Source of the DNA: Deltaproteobacteria bacterium
Lineage (GTDB): Bacteria > Desulfobacterota > DSM-4660 > Desulfatiglandales > Desulfatiglandaceae
Length of the DNA: 39,120 nucleotides
Reading direction: 5' to 3'
Assembly (NCBI GenBank): GCA_018644785.1
Contig: JABGPV010000014.1
Location: 1 to 39,120, forward strand
Positions 7,896-16,719 of this stretch are shown one piece after another. The position numbers and the translations under genes are program-made. Position 1 is the first letter of the stretch. Each line of letters opens with the position of its first letter. A model generated the notes under the pieces. That model did no database searches. It worked only from the letters and a program-made list of their open reading frames with translations, and had not been told where the DNA came from.

Positions 7896-8372
7896 TCATC
7901 TGGCAGAGGTCTCCATGCCGTCCTGGTAATGGGGGTATATGTATCCGCCTTTCATGAAATTGACCTTCGGCGCCAACAGTTCGCGGTATGATTCCGGTCG
8001 CCGGTCTTTCAGGTAATTATACGCCGGCTCCGGATGGGTATGGCCGTAGTATTTGGCAATGCTGTCGTAGTATCGGATACTGCCGTCGGGCTGGTCCACC
8101 TTCTCGGCGTAGGGGGGTAAAAGGGCCATATTCTTTGGGCTGGCTCCTTCCCCACAGGCGGCCTGGGCCTGGTAGATACCCAGGCGGATGCCCTTTCCCG
8201 GTTCGGGAACGCTTTCATAAACCGATGTCTTGAACTGCAGTTTCCGGTAACTTTCCATTACCGATTTTCCATATTGCGGCGTTCCATCACAGGTAGGATT
8301 GAGCGCTTCGGAGGCAAAGACGGCGCTTGCCGTAAAAAAGACAAAAGCGATAGCCATAATGGTTTTTTTCAT
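7896..8372 (-). CDS. Small secreted protein of unknown function
   Basis: A 158-residue exported protein. MKKTIMAIAFVFFTASAVFA is a clear Sec signal peptide, and the start is fixed by AGGAGG 9-10 bases upstream, although the frame is open further. The mature protein begins SEALNPTCDGTPQYGKSVME and contains two cysteines (in NPTCDG and QAACGEG), a GIRLGIYQAQAACG segment, and a C-terminal part rich in Tyr and His (YYDSIAKYYGHTHPEPAYNY). No family was recognised. It is transcribed convergently with the phospholipase-B-like gene and has no obvious operon partner. Confidence 0.65.
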   Translation of the reverse strand: MKKTIMAIAFVFFTASAVFASEALNPTCDGTPQYGKSVMESYRKLQFKTSVYESVPEPGKGIRLGIYQAQAACGEGASPKNMALLPPYAEKVDQPDGSIRYYDSIAKYYGHTHPEPAYNYLKDRRPESYRELLAPKVNFMKGGYIYPHYQDGMETSAR

Positions 8373-8568
8373 AATCAATTTCCTCCTGTTCCCTGCGGAA
8401 TTACACCCATGACCGTAACAATCGTACCTAAAACCTGCATTCAACTTCTTTGATATAAATATAAACACTGGAATTGCAATATGTTAATCGAATTTCAGGA
8501 ACTATTTAAGGACATCGAAATGCTGTCAGCAATAAACCATCTTCCATTTAAAAAGTGAACCCTTCGGG

Positions 8569-8664
8569 AGCGCCTCTTTTACCGAATCTACGGCGTTATC
8601 AAGCGCTTGCAGTATGATATACGGTTGCGCGCTTGATGCCTTGTATCTCCGGCAAAAGAGGCGC
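8569..8664. repeat. Large imperfect palindrome (MITE/REP-like dispersed repeat)
   Basis: The outer arms AGCGCCTCTTTT (8569-8580) and AAAAGAGGCGCT (8653-8664) are perfectly complementary, and extending inward (TACCG / CGGCA) keeps most positions paired. An inner pair, ATCAAGCGC (8598-8606 region) and GCGCTTGAT (8629-8637 region), also matches. The whole could fold as a branched hairpin of about 96 bases. It lies in the same intergenic region as the REP-like repeat, with no terminator-like T-run. Confidence 0.5.
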
Positions 8665-8737
8665 TTGCAGGTTTTAGGTCGTAATTAATCCGTTGTTGAT
8701 TCATACGCCACATTTGCAATAAAATTCACATAATTAT

Positions 8738-8772
8738 GGAATGTCTATAGAATCCCTGTCTTGTCTTTTCCC
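8738..8772. repeat. Second copy of the 35-bp REP-like segment
   Basis: This segment matches 4165-4199 at 31 of 35 positions in the same orientation, including an unbroken TCTATAGAATCCCTG core. It directly precedes the 3' end of the zinc-ribbon gene, so the element abuts coding sequence. Confidence 0.5.
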
Positions 8773-8781
8773 AAAAGCTTC

Positions 8782-9144
8782 TTACCAGAGACGCACAAAC
8801 ACCTGGTCTCCCCTTTTCTCGGCCCGAGTTTTCTCCATATGTCTTAAGGTGGCCAGCTCCCGTTCCAACTGGGAGGCAGTTATATTACCCTTAAGCCGCT
8901 CCAGGAGCCCGGGTCGTGGAATGCCCCCTGTTTCCTTCAATATTTCGAGAATTTGAGCCTGTAGTTCGGTAATGGCCAACCCACCCGTATGTTTTTCAAA
9001 GGACTTGGCGCTGTATACCTTCCAGGGATCGCACCCGCGCGCCGGAGACAGCGCATCCATGTAACAATCCCCACACAGAATTTGCCCCGAGTGTTCCATT
9101 TCATCGTCTTTTTCAATGGGCGCCTTACACCGCTCGCAGTTCAT
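8782..9144 (-). CDS. Zinc-ribbon / winged-helix-like small protein
   Basis: A 120-residue protein starting MNCERCKAPIEKDDEMEHSG. Two CxxC pairs (CERC at 3-6 and CGDC at 24-27) form a probable zinc ribbon, with one more Cys at about 38. The rest (TELQAQILEILKETGGIPRP, GLLERLKGNITASQLEREL, ATLRHMEKTRAEKRGDQVFV) reads as a helix-turn-helix or winged helix with a terminal beta wing, so a DNA-binding or regulatory role is plausible. The start is set by AGGAGGTACAT before the ATG. It is monocistronic and no specific family name was recognised. Confidence 0.7.
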   Translation of the reverse strand: MNCERCKAPIEKDDEMEHSGQILCGDCYMDALSPARGCDPWKVYSAKSFEKHTGGLAITELQAQILEILKETGGIPRPGLLERLKGNITASQLERELATLRHMEKTRAEKRGDQVFVRLW

Positions 9145-9248
9145 ATGTACCTCCTATCATGACTACCAGAGCAAACGATTCATAGAAACAGGATATGGTT
9201 TCGTTTGAAAATTTGCAGCATTCCAGTTCCCGTCTTTAAGATCATAGC

Positions 9249-9264
9249 ATTGTGTCCCCTTAAT
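9249..9264. repeat. Second copy of 16-bp ATTGTGTCCCCTTAAT motif
   Basis: Identical over 16 bases and in the same orientation to 4137-4152, within the 231-base gap (9145-9375) between the zinc-ribbon gene and the LysM amidase gene. Apart from this motif the gap shows nothing recognisable. Confidence 0.5.
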
Positions 9265-9375
9265 TTACCTTATCTACTATCGCCGAGCGCCAGGGGGCAT
9301 GGGTCGGAATATTCATTGCCTGCAAAGCGGGTTTCGTGGTAAAAAGGCCCGGTTAGAATATTTCCTTCATTTTCA

Positions 9376-11595
9376 GTGACACAAAACCCTAATATGAACT
9401 CAGTTCACTTCCTGCCATATCCTCGTCGTTTCAAGACCGTCCATATGTTTTTCTTTGCCTTCTTCTTTTTAACAATGGCGTTGAGCGCCCTGTTCCGGGG
9501 CGGTGTTCCCAGCGTCCAGGCAGGGGAAACGAAATCCCAGTTTATTTACATTGTCAAAAAGGGGGACACACTGGGGGGGATCGCCCTTCACCATAAGGTC
9601 TCCATCAAGGCGTTAAAAAAGTGGAACAAACTGTCTGGCAACAAAATTTTTAAAGGACAGCGCCTGCGGATAAAATCCGTCCCCTCTGGTTTTTATGTTG
9701 TCAAAAGCGGTGACACCCTTTCCGAAATAGCCCTTCAATCAAACATTCCCATTTCCAGACTGCGAGAACGGAATCGTATTTCAGGGAATCGGATCTACGC
9801 GGGTCAGAAACTCAAACTGGGTTCAGCCCGATCCACGGCCAAAAGGCCTCCCGTCCATGTGGTTAGAAAGGGAGAGGCCCTATGGGATATCGCGAGACAA
9901 TACAATCTTTCCATTTCCGAAATCAAAAAGCGAAATCACTTAAACACGGACGTCATTACGCCCGGCATGTCCCTTAAGCTGTTTGAGACTGCAGAAAAGG
10001 AAACCGCTGAAGAAGTTGAAGAAGAACGGTTTGAGTATAGGGTAAAACCGGGGGACAACCTGTCCACCATCGCACAGCGCTTTGATGTGGCCGTGAGCCT
10101 TCTCAGACAACTTAACGGTCTCAAAAAGAACCGGATTTATCCGGGGCAGACCCTGCAGTTGCGGCCGTCTTCATTGGACGAAGCGGTACATGTGGTGCGT
10201 TCGGGAGAGACATTGTCTTCAATTGCGCAGAAATACCGAATGAACGTATCAGAGATAAAGCGCATCAACGATCTTGACGGCAGCAAAATTGTGGCGGGGC
10301 AGGAGTTGCGTCTCAAAGCGACGAAACCCCACATCCATATTGTGGAACGCGGCGATGCGCTGTGGGAAGTGGCGCAAGCCTATGGCATGAAAGTAGCGGA
10401 TATCAAAAAGCTCAACGGGCTCACCTCCAACCGGATTTACCCGGGGCAGGAACTTCAGCTGGGGACAAAGCCGGCCAAGAGTTTTGGTGTTTACACCGTC
10501 AAAAGGGGCGATTCCCTGGGTAGAATTGCCCGCCTCCATCAGATGAGCGTGGCGGACTTGAAACGTACGAACAACATGCGCACCATCCTGATTCATCCCG
10601 GGGATCAATTGAAAGTCAATCCCCTGCTCCGCAAAGGAAGGGAATGGCTGAAAATCAGTGAGATCAACTGGGATGGCTTGATGGGCTCCTCCGGAGGATT
10701 TAAGAAAATTAAAACCGGAAACGGGCCCTATTACGGCAGTCGCCCCAAGGCCCCCCGCCAGAAGAATCGTCGGTATTATGAAAATGCCCCCCTGTCACTC
10801 TGGAACACTTATAAGCGTGCCCGAAAACTCCAGGCGGCTTTCGATAGAAAAATTTCCCGGATGGGACGTCTCAGCAACAGCTTGAAGGGATGGCATATCG
10901 TGCTGGACCCGGGGCACGGGGGGTTGGATCCGGGCGCTGTGGTGGCCAACCTGGACGGCAACGGAAACAAGGTGTATGTGGTTGAAGATGAATATGTATA
11001 CGACACCGCTTTGCGGGTGTATGTTATGCTCCGTTTGCACGGGGCGGATGTGACCCTGACCCTGCTGAGCCCCAATCATCTGATTCGACATTCAGACCCG
11101 CCGGTTCAGACCTTTGTCAATGAAAAAAACGAGGTTTATAACAGCCGAGGATTCAATAAAGGAAACAAAAGGGCCCATTGGCCCATAGGCGGGCGTAACG
11201 GAAACCTTTCCCGCCGCGTGACTATTGCAAAGAAGGCTTTCAAGAATGTGCCCCAAAACCGGCGCATTTTTCTATCCTTTCATGCGGATATTGATCACAG
11301 TGCACCCAATGCCCCTCTGATTCTGTATTATCGAAACAGAAGAACCGGGAGGGCGGATCGTGCATCGAAGCATTTTGCAAAATCCATGCAGGCTTTCCTG
11401 GGAGCGGGTACGGCCATTCGCGGTCAGAACCTCTTGGTACTGCGAAACAATCCGGCCCGCATCAGAGTGATGCTGGAGTTACGGAATCTGGCTTATACGG
11501 ATCATGCCTGGGCGTTACGGTTCGAGGAATTGCGCCAGCGGGATGCGGAAAAGGTGGTGCGGGGCCTGGTAGAATACGTGGGGAAGAAAGGGTAA
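9376..11595 (+). CDS. N-acetylmuramoyl-L-alanine amidase with seven LysM domains
   Basis: A 739-residue exported cell-wall hydrolase. After an N-terminal hydrophobic segment (about 24-45, cleavage near VQAGETK) come seven LysM modules of about 45 residues each, opening at FIYIVKKGDTL, FYVVKSGDTL, VHVVRKGEAL, FEYRVKPGDNL, VHVVRSGETL, IHIVERGDAL and VYTVKRGDSL, and ending with a PGQxLxL-type strand. After a basic linker, the Amidase_3 domain (about 507-739) shows Zn ligands in DPGHGG (His514), VEDEY (Glu537) and SFHAD (His636), and the catalytic Glu701 in MLELRN. It would cleave the amide between MurNAc and the stem peptide, for example during septal splitting. Seven LysM repeats is many for this family. 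The GTG at 9376 or the ATG at 9394 could start; neither has a good ribosome-binding site. Confidence 0.92.
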   Translation: MTQNPNMNSVHFLPYPRRFKTVHMFFFAFFFLTMALSALFRGGVPSVQAGETKSQFIYIVKKGDTLGGIALHHKVSIKALKKWNKLSGNKIFKGQRLRIKSVPSGFYVVKSGDTLSEIALQSNIPISRLRERNRISGNRIYAGQKLKLGSARSTAKRPPVHVVRKGEALWDIARQYNLSISEIKKRNHLNTDVITPGMSLKLFETAEKETAEEVEEERFEYRVKPGDNLSTIAQRFDVAVSLLRQLNGLKKNRIYPGQTLQLRPSSLDEAVHVVRSGETLSSIAQKYRMNVSEIKRINDLDGSKIVAGQELRLKATKPHIHIVERGDALWEVAQAYGMKVADIKKLNGLTSNRIYPGQELQLGTKPAKSFGVYTVKRGDSLGRIARLHQMSVADLKRTNNMRTILIHPGDQLKVNPLLRKGREWLKISEINWDGLMGSSGGFKKIKTGNGPYYGSRPKAPRQKNRRYYENAPLSLWNTYKRARKLQAAFDRKISRMGRLSNSLKGWHIVLDPGHGGLDPGAVVANLDGNGNKVYVVEDEYVYDTALRVYVMLRLHGADVTLTLLSPNHLIRHSDPPVQTFVNEKNEVYNSRGFNKGNKRAHWPIGGRNGNLSRRVTIAKKAFKNVPQNRRIFLSFHADIDHSAPNAPLILYYRNRRTGRADRASKHFAKSMQAFLGAGTAIRGQNLLVLRNNPARIRVMLELRNLAYTDHAWALRFEELRQRDAEKVVRGLVEYVGKKG

Positions 11596-13029
11596 ATGAA
11601 AAAAATGCCTATTTTAAAAAGGTGCCGTTGTCATGGGTTGTTGATGGTGAGTGTCCTGATTATTTTCCTATCAACCGGTTGCAGCAATGATTCTTCCGGA
11701 ACGTCTACACAGTCCAAACTGCCGCTTTTGATCATTTCCGATGTTCATTTCACCCCTTTTTACGACACGACTATTTTTGATGACCTGGTCAATTCTCCCG
11801 TGGAAGAGTGGGCGGATCTTTTTGAAAGTTCAACTGTCACCGATCTTTCATCATGGGGCCAGGAAACCAACTATCCCCTTTTAAAACGGGCTCTAACGGC
11901 AGCTTCCCGTAGTGTGGGTGAGGGCCAGGCGGTCATCTTTCCCGGTGACATTTTAGCCCACCAGTTTCCCGAAAAGTTCTTTAAACTCTACGGGGAAGAA
12001 GATTACGACGCATTACGTTCTTTCGTTTATAAGACCGTGGTGTTTTTCGCTACCCAGGTTCGTGAACGGATGGGCTCGGTTCCGGTGATGTTTACCCTCG
12101 GCAACAATGATTCCTACGCCGGCGACTATCTGCTGGTTCCGGGAGGGGCATTTCTGGCTGATACGGCCGAAGCATTTTACAACACGTTTCTTCTGGGCTG
12201 GGCTGACCGGAAAAGCTATTTCAGCACTTATCCTGCCGGTGGGTATTTCGTTGCAGAGCCTCCGGGCGCCAAAGTGCTTTTTGTGTGTGTGAACAGCATT
12301 CTTTTTTCAAATCACAGGACAGAGGGTTGTACGGATTCCACCGACAACGCCGCCACCACGCAACTCGCCTGGCTTGAAAAGGTTTTGGAGAAAGCTTATG
12401 CAGACCAGAAGAAAGTCTTTATGGTTACCCATATCCCCACCGGGATGAGCATTTACAGCACGGTTCAGACCTATATGGATGCGAGCGGAAAAATCTCTGG
12501 TGCGGATGTTTTCTGGAAGGAATCCTGCCAAAACCGATTCCTGGAAATATGCCGGAAATATGAATCCGTTATTGAGATCATTTTCTCAGGCCATACCCAC
12601 ATGGACGAATACCGGCTGATACTGGATCATGACGATGAAGCTTACAAGCCGATCATGGTTACCCCGGCCGTGAGTCCGCAGTTCGGCAACAATCCGGCGT
12701 TCAAAGTGCTCACCTTGGCGGGAGAGGACTGGGAACCGCTGGACTATCGCTCCATCAGCTGTGATTTGAACTTGTCTTCTCCGGATTTCAGCACCTATTA
12801 TGTTTTCAGTGAAGCCTATTCAACAGAAATGCCTCTGGAAGAGTCCTTGGTTGATCTTTTCCCTAAAATGAAAAATAACGACAGCGATCGAAAGAACTAT
12901 GCGCGTTTTTACTACTCAGGACACGATGATGCCAATATCATCGATGACACCACATGGCCGGCCTACTGGTGTGGTATCGGGAGAATGAATAGGGGAGAAT
13001 ATATTGAATGCGTTAACGGCTATCGATGA
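11596..13029 (+). CDS. Metallophosphoesterase lipoprotein, acid-sphingomyelinase-like
   Basis: A 477-residue calcineurin-like phosphoesterase. The N-terminus has a lipoprotein signal ending IFLSTGCSNDS (lipid Cys29). Metal-site motifs appear in order: ISDVHF (Asp49, His51), FPGDIL (Asp118), TLGNNDSY (GNND near 169-172), VTHIP and FSGHTHMDE. Their spacing and the NND motif resemble secreted acid sphingomyelinase-like/phosphodiesterase proteins more than small cytoplasmic phosphatases. The substrate (phospholipid head group, nucleotide or polyphosphate) is unknown. The ATG comes right after the TAA of the LysM amidase gene, so both are co-transcribed and probably act in the envelope together. 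Confidence 0.85.
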   Translation: MKKMPILKRCRCHGLLMVSVLIIFLSTGCSNDSSGTSTQSKLPLLIISDVHFTPFYDTTIFDDLVNSPVEEWADLFESSTVTDLSSWGQETNYPLLKRALTAASRSVGEGQAVIFPGDILAHQFPEKFFKLYGEEDYDALRSFVYKTVVFFATQVRERMGSVPVMFTLGNNDSYAGDYLLVPGGAFLADTAEAFYNTFLLGWADRKSYFSTYPAGGYFVAEPPGAKVLFVCVNSILFSNHRTEGCTDSTDNAATTQLAWLEKVLEKAYADQKKVFMVTHIPTGMSIYSTVQTYMDASGKISGADVFWKESCQNRFLEICRKYESVIEIIFSGHTHMDEYRLILDHDDEAYKPIMVTPAVSPQFGNNPAFKVLTLAGEDWEPLDYRSISCDLNLSSPDFSTYYVFSEAYSTEMPLEESLVDLFPKMKNNDSDRKNYARFYYSGHDDANIIDDTTWPAYWCGIGRMNRGEYIECVNGYR

Positions 13030-13051
13030 GTAGGAATGAATCGATTTCTCC

Positions 13052-13999
13052 TCAGGATGCGCCACCGGTTTTGAGTTGGTGGTGAATTTTGACCAATTCA
13101 TCCACATCTGGAATCAGAACGCCCCGTCGCAGGTGATCACGGTAGTTGTCGGAGTGATGTCGAAGGATATGCTTAAGATAGGCAATATGGTTTTCGATGG
13201 TCGTCTTGTAAAGATCTTTGTCCAGGTCCCAGCGCGACTTGAAATGGTGTCGCATATAACGCCAGGCACCACCCAACTCTTCCTCAAAACGCTTAAGGGT
13301 CACTCGGTAAAAGTCGGGGGTTTTCTTCAGTAGATCCAATTCGTTTTCATACCCCGTAACCCCGCCTTCACGAAATTCCTGGTAAAGGAAAATGAGCTTT
13401 TCCAGGTATACCCGGTCCGCCATTTGACTTTTTAGATCCGCTGTTCCCAGCATTTTGCCGAGCAGCTCATTTTCGGGATTTGAAAACTGAATGCTTCCCA
13501 GTCCCACGTCAAGCCCTGTGCACCTGACGATGTTTCGGCAGAAAATAAAGTCCTCCCGGGGATAACCCTTATCGTTAAAGTAGTCTGACATGAAATCAAT
13601 GCTCAACTCCACGTGACTAAGGGTGTATTTCGCTCCTGTTCCTGTTTGATCATCAGTGGTTTGAATGTAGCCGGTATCATGCATCAGAGCGCTGATCAGG
13701 GCAAGAGAAACCTCTCGGTTGGTGATGTTTACTCCCGTTGTGGTCGCGCCATGAATCAACCGGGCCAAGGCCATAAAGGTGTCAGTCGTGTGTTTCAGGT
13801 CGTGATAACGGGTATTGCACTTTTGGTAGCCGGGGTAGTTTCCGGAGAACAGAAGGATAAAATCGCCGAAGGCAAGATCGACGGTTCCAAAATCAAAGGT
13901 TGGAAAAATCATTAAAACAGTTGTTTTGACCTCGCTCAGAACGCTCAGAGGGTCATTCATATTCACAAAGTGCATCATTTCTGAATCATCTACATTCAT
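13052..13999 (-). CDS. HD-domain phosphohydrolase-like protein
   Basis: A 315-residue cytoplasmic protein with an HD-type metal site: YHDLKHTTDTFMALARLIHG supplies the first His/Asp, and LISALMHDTGYIQ the His-Asp pair. The C-terminal half is helical (YLEKLIFLYQEFREGGVTGY and following). Layout resembles bacterial HD proteins related to 3'5'-cyclic nucleotide phosphodiesterases, but the substrate cannot be read. No GYP motif follows, so it is not an HD-GYP cyclic-di-GMP enzyme. The ATG at 13999 is preferred because AGAGGA precedes it; the upstream extension of the frame to 14350 looks non-coding. It ends 22 bases from the convergent metallophosphoesterase gene. Confidence 0.75.
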   Translation of the reverse strand: MNVDDSEMMHFVNMNDPLSVLSEVKTTVLMIFPTFDFGTVDLAFGDFILLFSGNYPGYQKCNTRYHDLKHTTDTFMALARLIHGATTTGVNITNREVSLALISALMHDTGYIQTTDDQTGTGAKYTLSHVELSIDFMSDYFNDKGYPREDFIFCRNIVRCTGLDVGLGSIQFSNPENELLGKMLGTADLKSQMADRVYLEKLIFLYQEFREGGVTGYENELDLLKKTPDFYRVTLKRFEEELGGAWRYMRHHFKSRWDLDKDLYKTTIENHIAYLKHILRHHSDNYRDHLRRGVLIPDVDELVKIHHQLKTGGAS

Positions 14000-14177
14000 G
14001 GTTTTCCTCTTCATACCGACGGCTGGCCGGGTTATATGCCGTGGCTTTTTTCCATTCCGTACTCTAACACCCAGAAGAAATATTGGCAAGACTGTTGATT
14101 TTCTTGAGGTGACAAGAATTGCCGGGAATATCAATGGGGGAGATCTTTTTCGACACAGACGCTGATATCGTGGCCTT

Positions 14178-16145
14178 TTATGGGGATACGTGCCGATCAA
14201 ATGCCGGGGCAGATCGTTCCAATGTTTCAGTTTCTGAATCGGCAGGGTCATCCACATAATTGAAACTTCCCTTTCGGATGTTAAAGAAAAAAAGCTCGGG
14301 CAGGCTGTACAGGGTCCCTTTAAGGCCTGCCAGGGATAAATCACCGCCATCCAGAGGCAGAGTGAAAATGCCCAGAGCCGCGGCGATCAAACCGTAAGCC
14401 CCGTTGATGGCCCCATAAACGGGGCGAATCCAGACCACATCATCGGTAAACAAAAGAAAAGGTGTATCCCCTTCCACACCGGGATAGAGGGTAGAGGTCA
14501 GGGTGTTGCATTCACGAAAGTAAAGGCTCGTGTTTTCGGGTTCATTTTGCGCCGTGCGCAACAGCATCCGTTTTCTGTAACCGGGCAACACATCAACTTC
14601 AGTGACCCGAAAACGGTCATTCACAAGGCCAAACAGATGGAAAGGGATAAAACCAAAATCTTTACCCGGTACGATTTCCCCCCCCAGCGCTTCCGTAACC
14701 CGGTTTTGGCTTTGAAATGGGGCATTGATATTCCGAATGAGTTCGGTGGCACAATTGTAGTTGATCAGGTTATACGGGTAGCAGCGCTTTAGTTGATCGT
14801 TGTAGACGTCCCGGCTCAGGCGGGCTTCACTCAGTGATTGGTTGATGGTTTGTGGAGAAAGGTTGGGGGCGGGCAGGGGGGTCATGCCCGAACGGGACGG
14901 GATGAGTCTACCGTAGGCAACCCGAATAGAGTTGCCGGTTAAACGCCCCTTTTCCAACTCGGCAAAACGTCCGGCACTCTCCTCCAATCGATTATAGGCC
15001 CGCTCATCCAGGGCCACCTCATCCAGGGCCCCCTCATCCAAAGATGGGCCGGCAAAGGCGCTTCGGCGAATATCCCAGTATTTTCGCCATGCACGATCAG
15101 CCAGTCTTGCGGTTACGGTGGGGTTTTCCTCTAATGTTTTGGGAAATACGGATTTGGCGGATTCCGGAAAAGGATCCAATAGACAGAGCCTGTTTCGTTT
15201 AAGGGACCACATGACCGCCTGATATCTGGCATTGGCCAAGAGTAATGGATACCCCCAGTCAGGTCGACTGGAGGTCGGCAGATGGATCACCGATGCCATG
15301 AGGATTTCCGCATAGGCTGAAAGGTTGTCTCGCTCATTTTTTGTCAATCCCCTTCTGTCACCGGGACGGACGAAATGATCCATATCCGTCAGTTCGACTT
15401 TCCTGACCGACAACGCTCTGTCTAAAACCAGCAAGGCAGTTCGCTTAAGTCGGTTCTCATCATATTTTCTTGATAAACTCTTTACAGGAAGCGGATAGAC
15501 ATCATTGTTGATGTTAATCGGTTCCACGGTGGAGACAATAAGGGGTATTTTCGAGAGTTCCCGGTCCAGGGTTTCCATGGTGCGTTCTAAATATTTTTCT
15601 CCATAGGTGTCGATAACCGCGGATCGAAGTTGGGCGCTGACGTCATCGGAGGGGCTGTCAAAGGAAAATAACCCCGCGCCATTGACGGACATCTGGAAAT
15701 GGCCACGGCTCAGGTCATTTAGGAGTTGGGTGTCTGCGGAAAGTTCGCCCAGGCGAGACATATGGGCTTCCTGAATCAGATAGTATCGGTCCAGGTGCTC
15801 TTGAAGCATCTGAAGATCGCCGTTTTCAATATGAATGTGGGCCACATAAAGTGTTCGGTTTTCCAGATCGTTATAGATATACCGGAAATAGGGCCATCGT
15901 TCTCGAACCAGTTTGAACAGCCCATCGGGAAAATATTGAAAATGATAGACGGTGTTGTTGATGCGCAAGGCGCTGTGCCCACCGCTTGAGCCTCCCACAT
16001 TGGCATCAATGTAGATGAATTGAAAGGGTGGTGAAGGGGGCGATGTTTCCCCATCGGCCAGAACCGGCCGAGGGAGAGACATCAGCTGAAGGAGGAAGAT
16101 CCCTATAATAAGGGCGTGAAAGGCAGATTTTCGGGATACACGCAT
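14178..16145 (-). CDS. Exported DUF4105-like (papain/NlpC-fold) protein
   Basis: A 655-residue exported protein with a signal peptide (hydrophobic 8-25, cleavage near VLADGETS). The N-terminal domain has GGSSGGHSALRINNTVYHFQ, which resembles the His-containing strand of permuted NlpC/DUF4105 domains. Much later NLINYNCATELIRNINAPF contains the conserved Asn-Cys pair of the same fold, with several hundred residues between. If real, Cys and His would form a thiol active site. A short internal repeat (DEGALDEVALDERAY) lies in the middle. Hydrophobic segments near the C-terminus (about 580-620) may anchor it in the membrane. Family placement is by motif and layout only. A weak AGAGAG precedes the ATG. 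Confidence 0.6.
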   Translation of the reverse strand: MRVSRKSAFHALIIGIFLLQLMSLPRPVLADGETSPPSPPFQFIYIDANVGGSSGGHSALRINNTVYHFQYFPDGLFKLVRERWPYFRYIYNDLENRTLYVAHIHIENGDLQMLQEHLDRYYLIQEAHMSRLGELSADTQLLNDLSRGHFQMSVNGAGLFSFDSPSDDVSAQLRSAVIDTYGEKYLERTMETLDRELSKIPLIVSTVEPININNDVYPLPVKSLSRKYDENRLKRTALLVLDRALSVRKVELTDMDHFVRPGDRRGLTKNERDNLSAYAEILMASVIHLPTSSRPDWGYPLLLANARYQAVMWSLKRNRLCLLDPFPESAKSVFPKTLEENPTVTARLADRAWRKYWDIRRSAFAGPSLDEGALDEVALDERAYNRLEESAGRFAELEKGRLTGNSIRVAYGRLIPSRSGMTPLPAPNLSPQTINQSLSEARLSRDVYNDQLKRCYPYNLINYNCATELIRNINAPFQSQNRVTEALGGEIVPGKDFGFIPFHLFGLVNDRFRVTEVDVLPGYRKRMLLRTAQNEPENTSLYFRECNTLTSTLYPGVEGDTPFLLFTDDVVWIRPVYGAINGAYGLIAAALGIFTLPLDGGDLSLAGLKGTLYSLPELFFFNIRKGSFNYVDDPADSETETLERSAPAFDRHVSP

Positions 16146-16198
16146 CTCTCTGGTTTGTTACCCCTTTGTATTCCGATGTATTCCGAAACCTGTCTGAT

Positions 16199-16645
16199 TC
16201 AGGGCTGGTAACTCTCAAGAATGAGGACAAGGGCGTTTTTTTCTTTTGCTGCCAGGTCCTGGATGAAATAAACATTTTTGACTTCATCCCGGCTGATGCC
16301 GGCCCGTCTCAGGCCGGTGCCGATGGCATTGTATGTGGCCGTGTCCCGTTCCCAATCGGTGATACCGTGTCGTTCGGCAATGCTGCCCAACTCCCGCAGA
16401 TAGGCTTGAGCGTCACCGCCTTTTGCGGCACTGGTTGTGTAAGCGCTGACATCACCCATGAAGCTTTTTTTTGCATCTTTCGGGTCTGATTCCGATCCGC
16501 CTGATGAGGCCGAACTGGATTTGCTCGAATCACTGGATGTCCCGCTCGAATCACTGGATGCGCCGCTGGAGTAGGAAAATGAACATCCGGCCAGGAGGGC
16601 CAGAATACCCAGAAGGGCGATTGTGTTTTTCAGTAGGTGTTGCAT
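16199..16645 (-). CDS. Ser-rich putative lipoprotein
   Basis: A 148-residue lipoprotein. MQHLLKNTIALLGILALLAG, then C21, gives a lipobox (LLAGC). A low-complexity Ser/Gly/Asp linker follows (about 22-53, with SSDSSGTSSDSS repeats), then a compact conserved-looking domain: GDVSAYTTSAAKGGDAQAYL, GSIAERHGITDWERDTATYN, and GLRRAGISRDEVKNVYFIQD. The domain is not recognised; the linker would hold it away from the membrane. AGGAG before the ATG confirms the start. It lies upstream of the DUF4105-like gene on the same strand, 53 bases apart, so the two may be co-transcribed. Confidence 0.7.
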   Translation of the reverse strand: MQHLLKNTIALLGILALLAGCSFSYSSGASSDSSGTSSDSSKSSSASSGGSESDPKDAKKSFMGDVSAYTTSAAKGGDAQAYLRELGSIAERHGITDWERDTATYNAIGTGLRRAGISRDEVKNVYFIQDLAAKEKNALVLILESYQP

Positions 16646-16719
16646 ATGGAACTCCTTTTTTTCGGGTTTGCGGTCATTTTTTAATGATGGAGGTTTCTAA
16701 CACAGAAATTAAGAAAATG

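Larger units (their letters stand above)
8373..8781. other. Intergenic region with repeats, no gene
   Basis: 409 bases without a credible gene. It holds the large imperfect palindrome at 8569-8664 and the second copy of the 35-bp repeat at 8738-8772, both listed separately. The remaining sequence is AT-rich with no recognisable RNA gene. Confidence 0.5.

Noticed and set aside
8569..8664. Integron attC site or transcription terminator
   Set aside because: No GTTRRRY/RYYYAAC ends typical of attC and no T-run after the stem; called only as a dispersed-repeat-like palindrome.
9376..11595. Tandem DNA repeat in the LysM region
   Set aside because: The repeats are at protein level with diverged codons; no DNA-level direct repeat array or CRISPR structure is present.
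14000..14350. Upstream extension of the HD-domain gene
   Set aside because: No family similarity in the added 117 residues, and the ATG at 13999 has a good ribosome-binding site; the region also overlaps the DUF4105-like gene.
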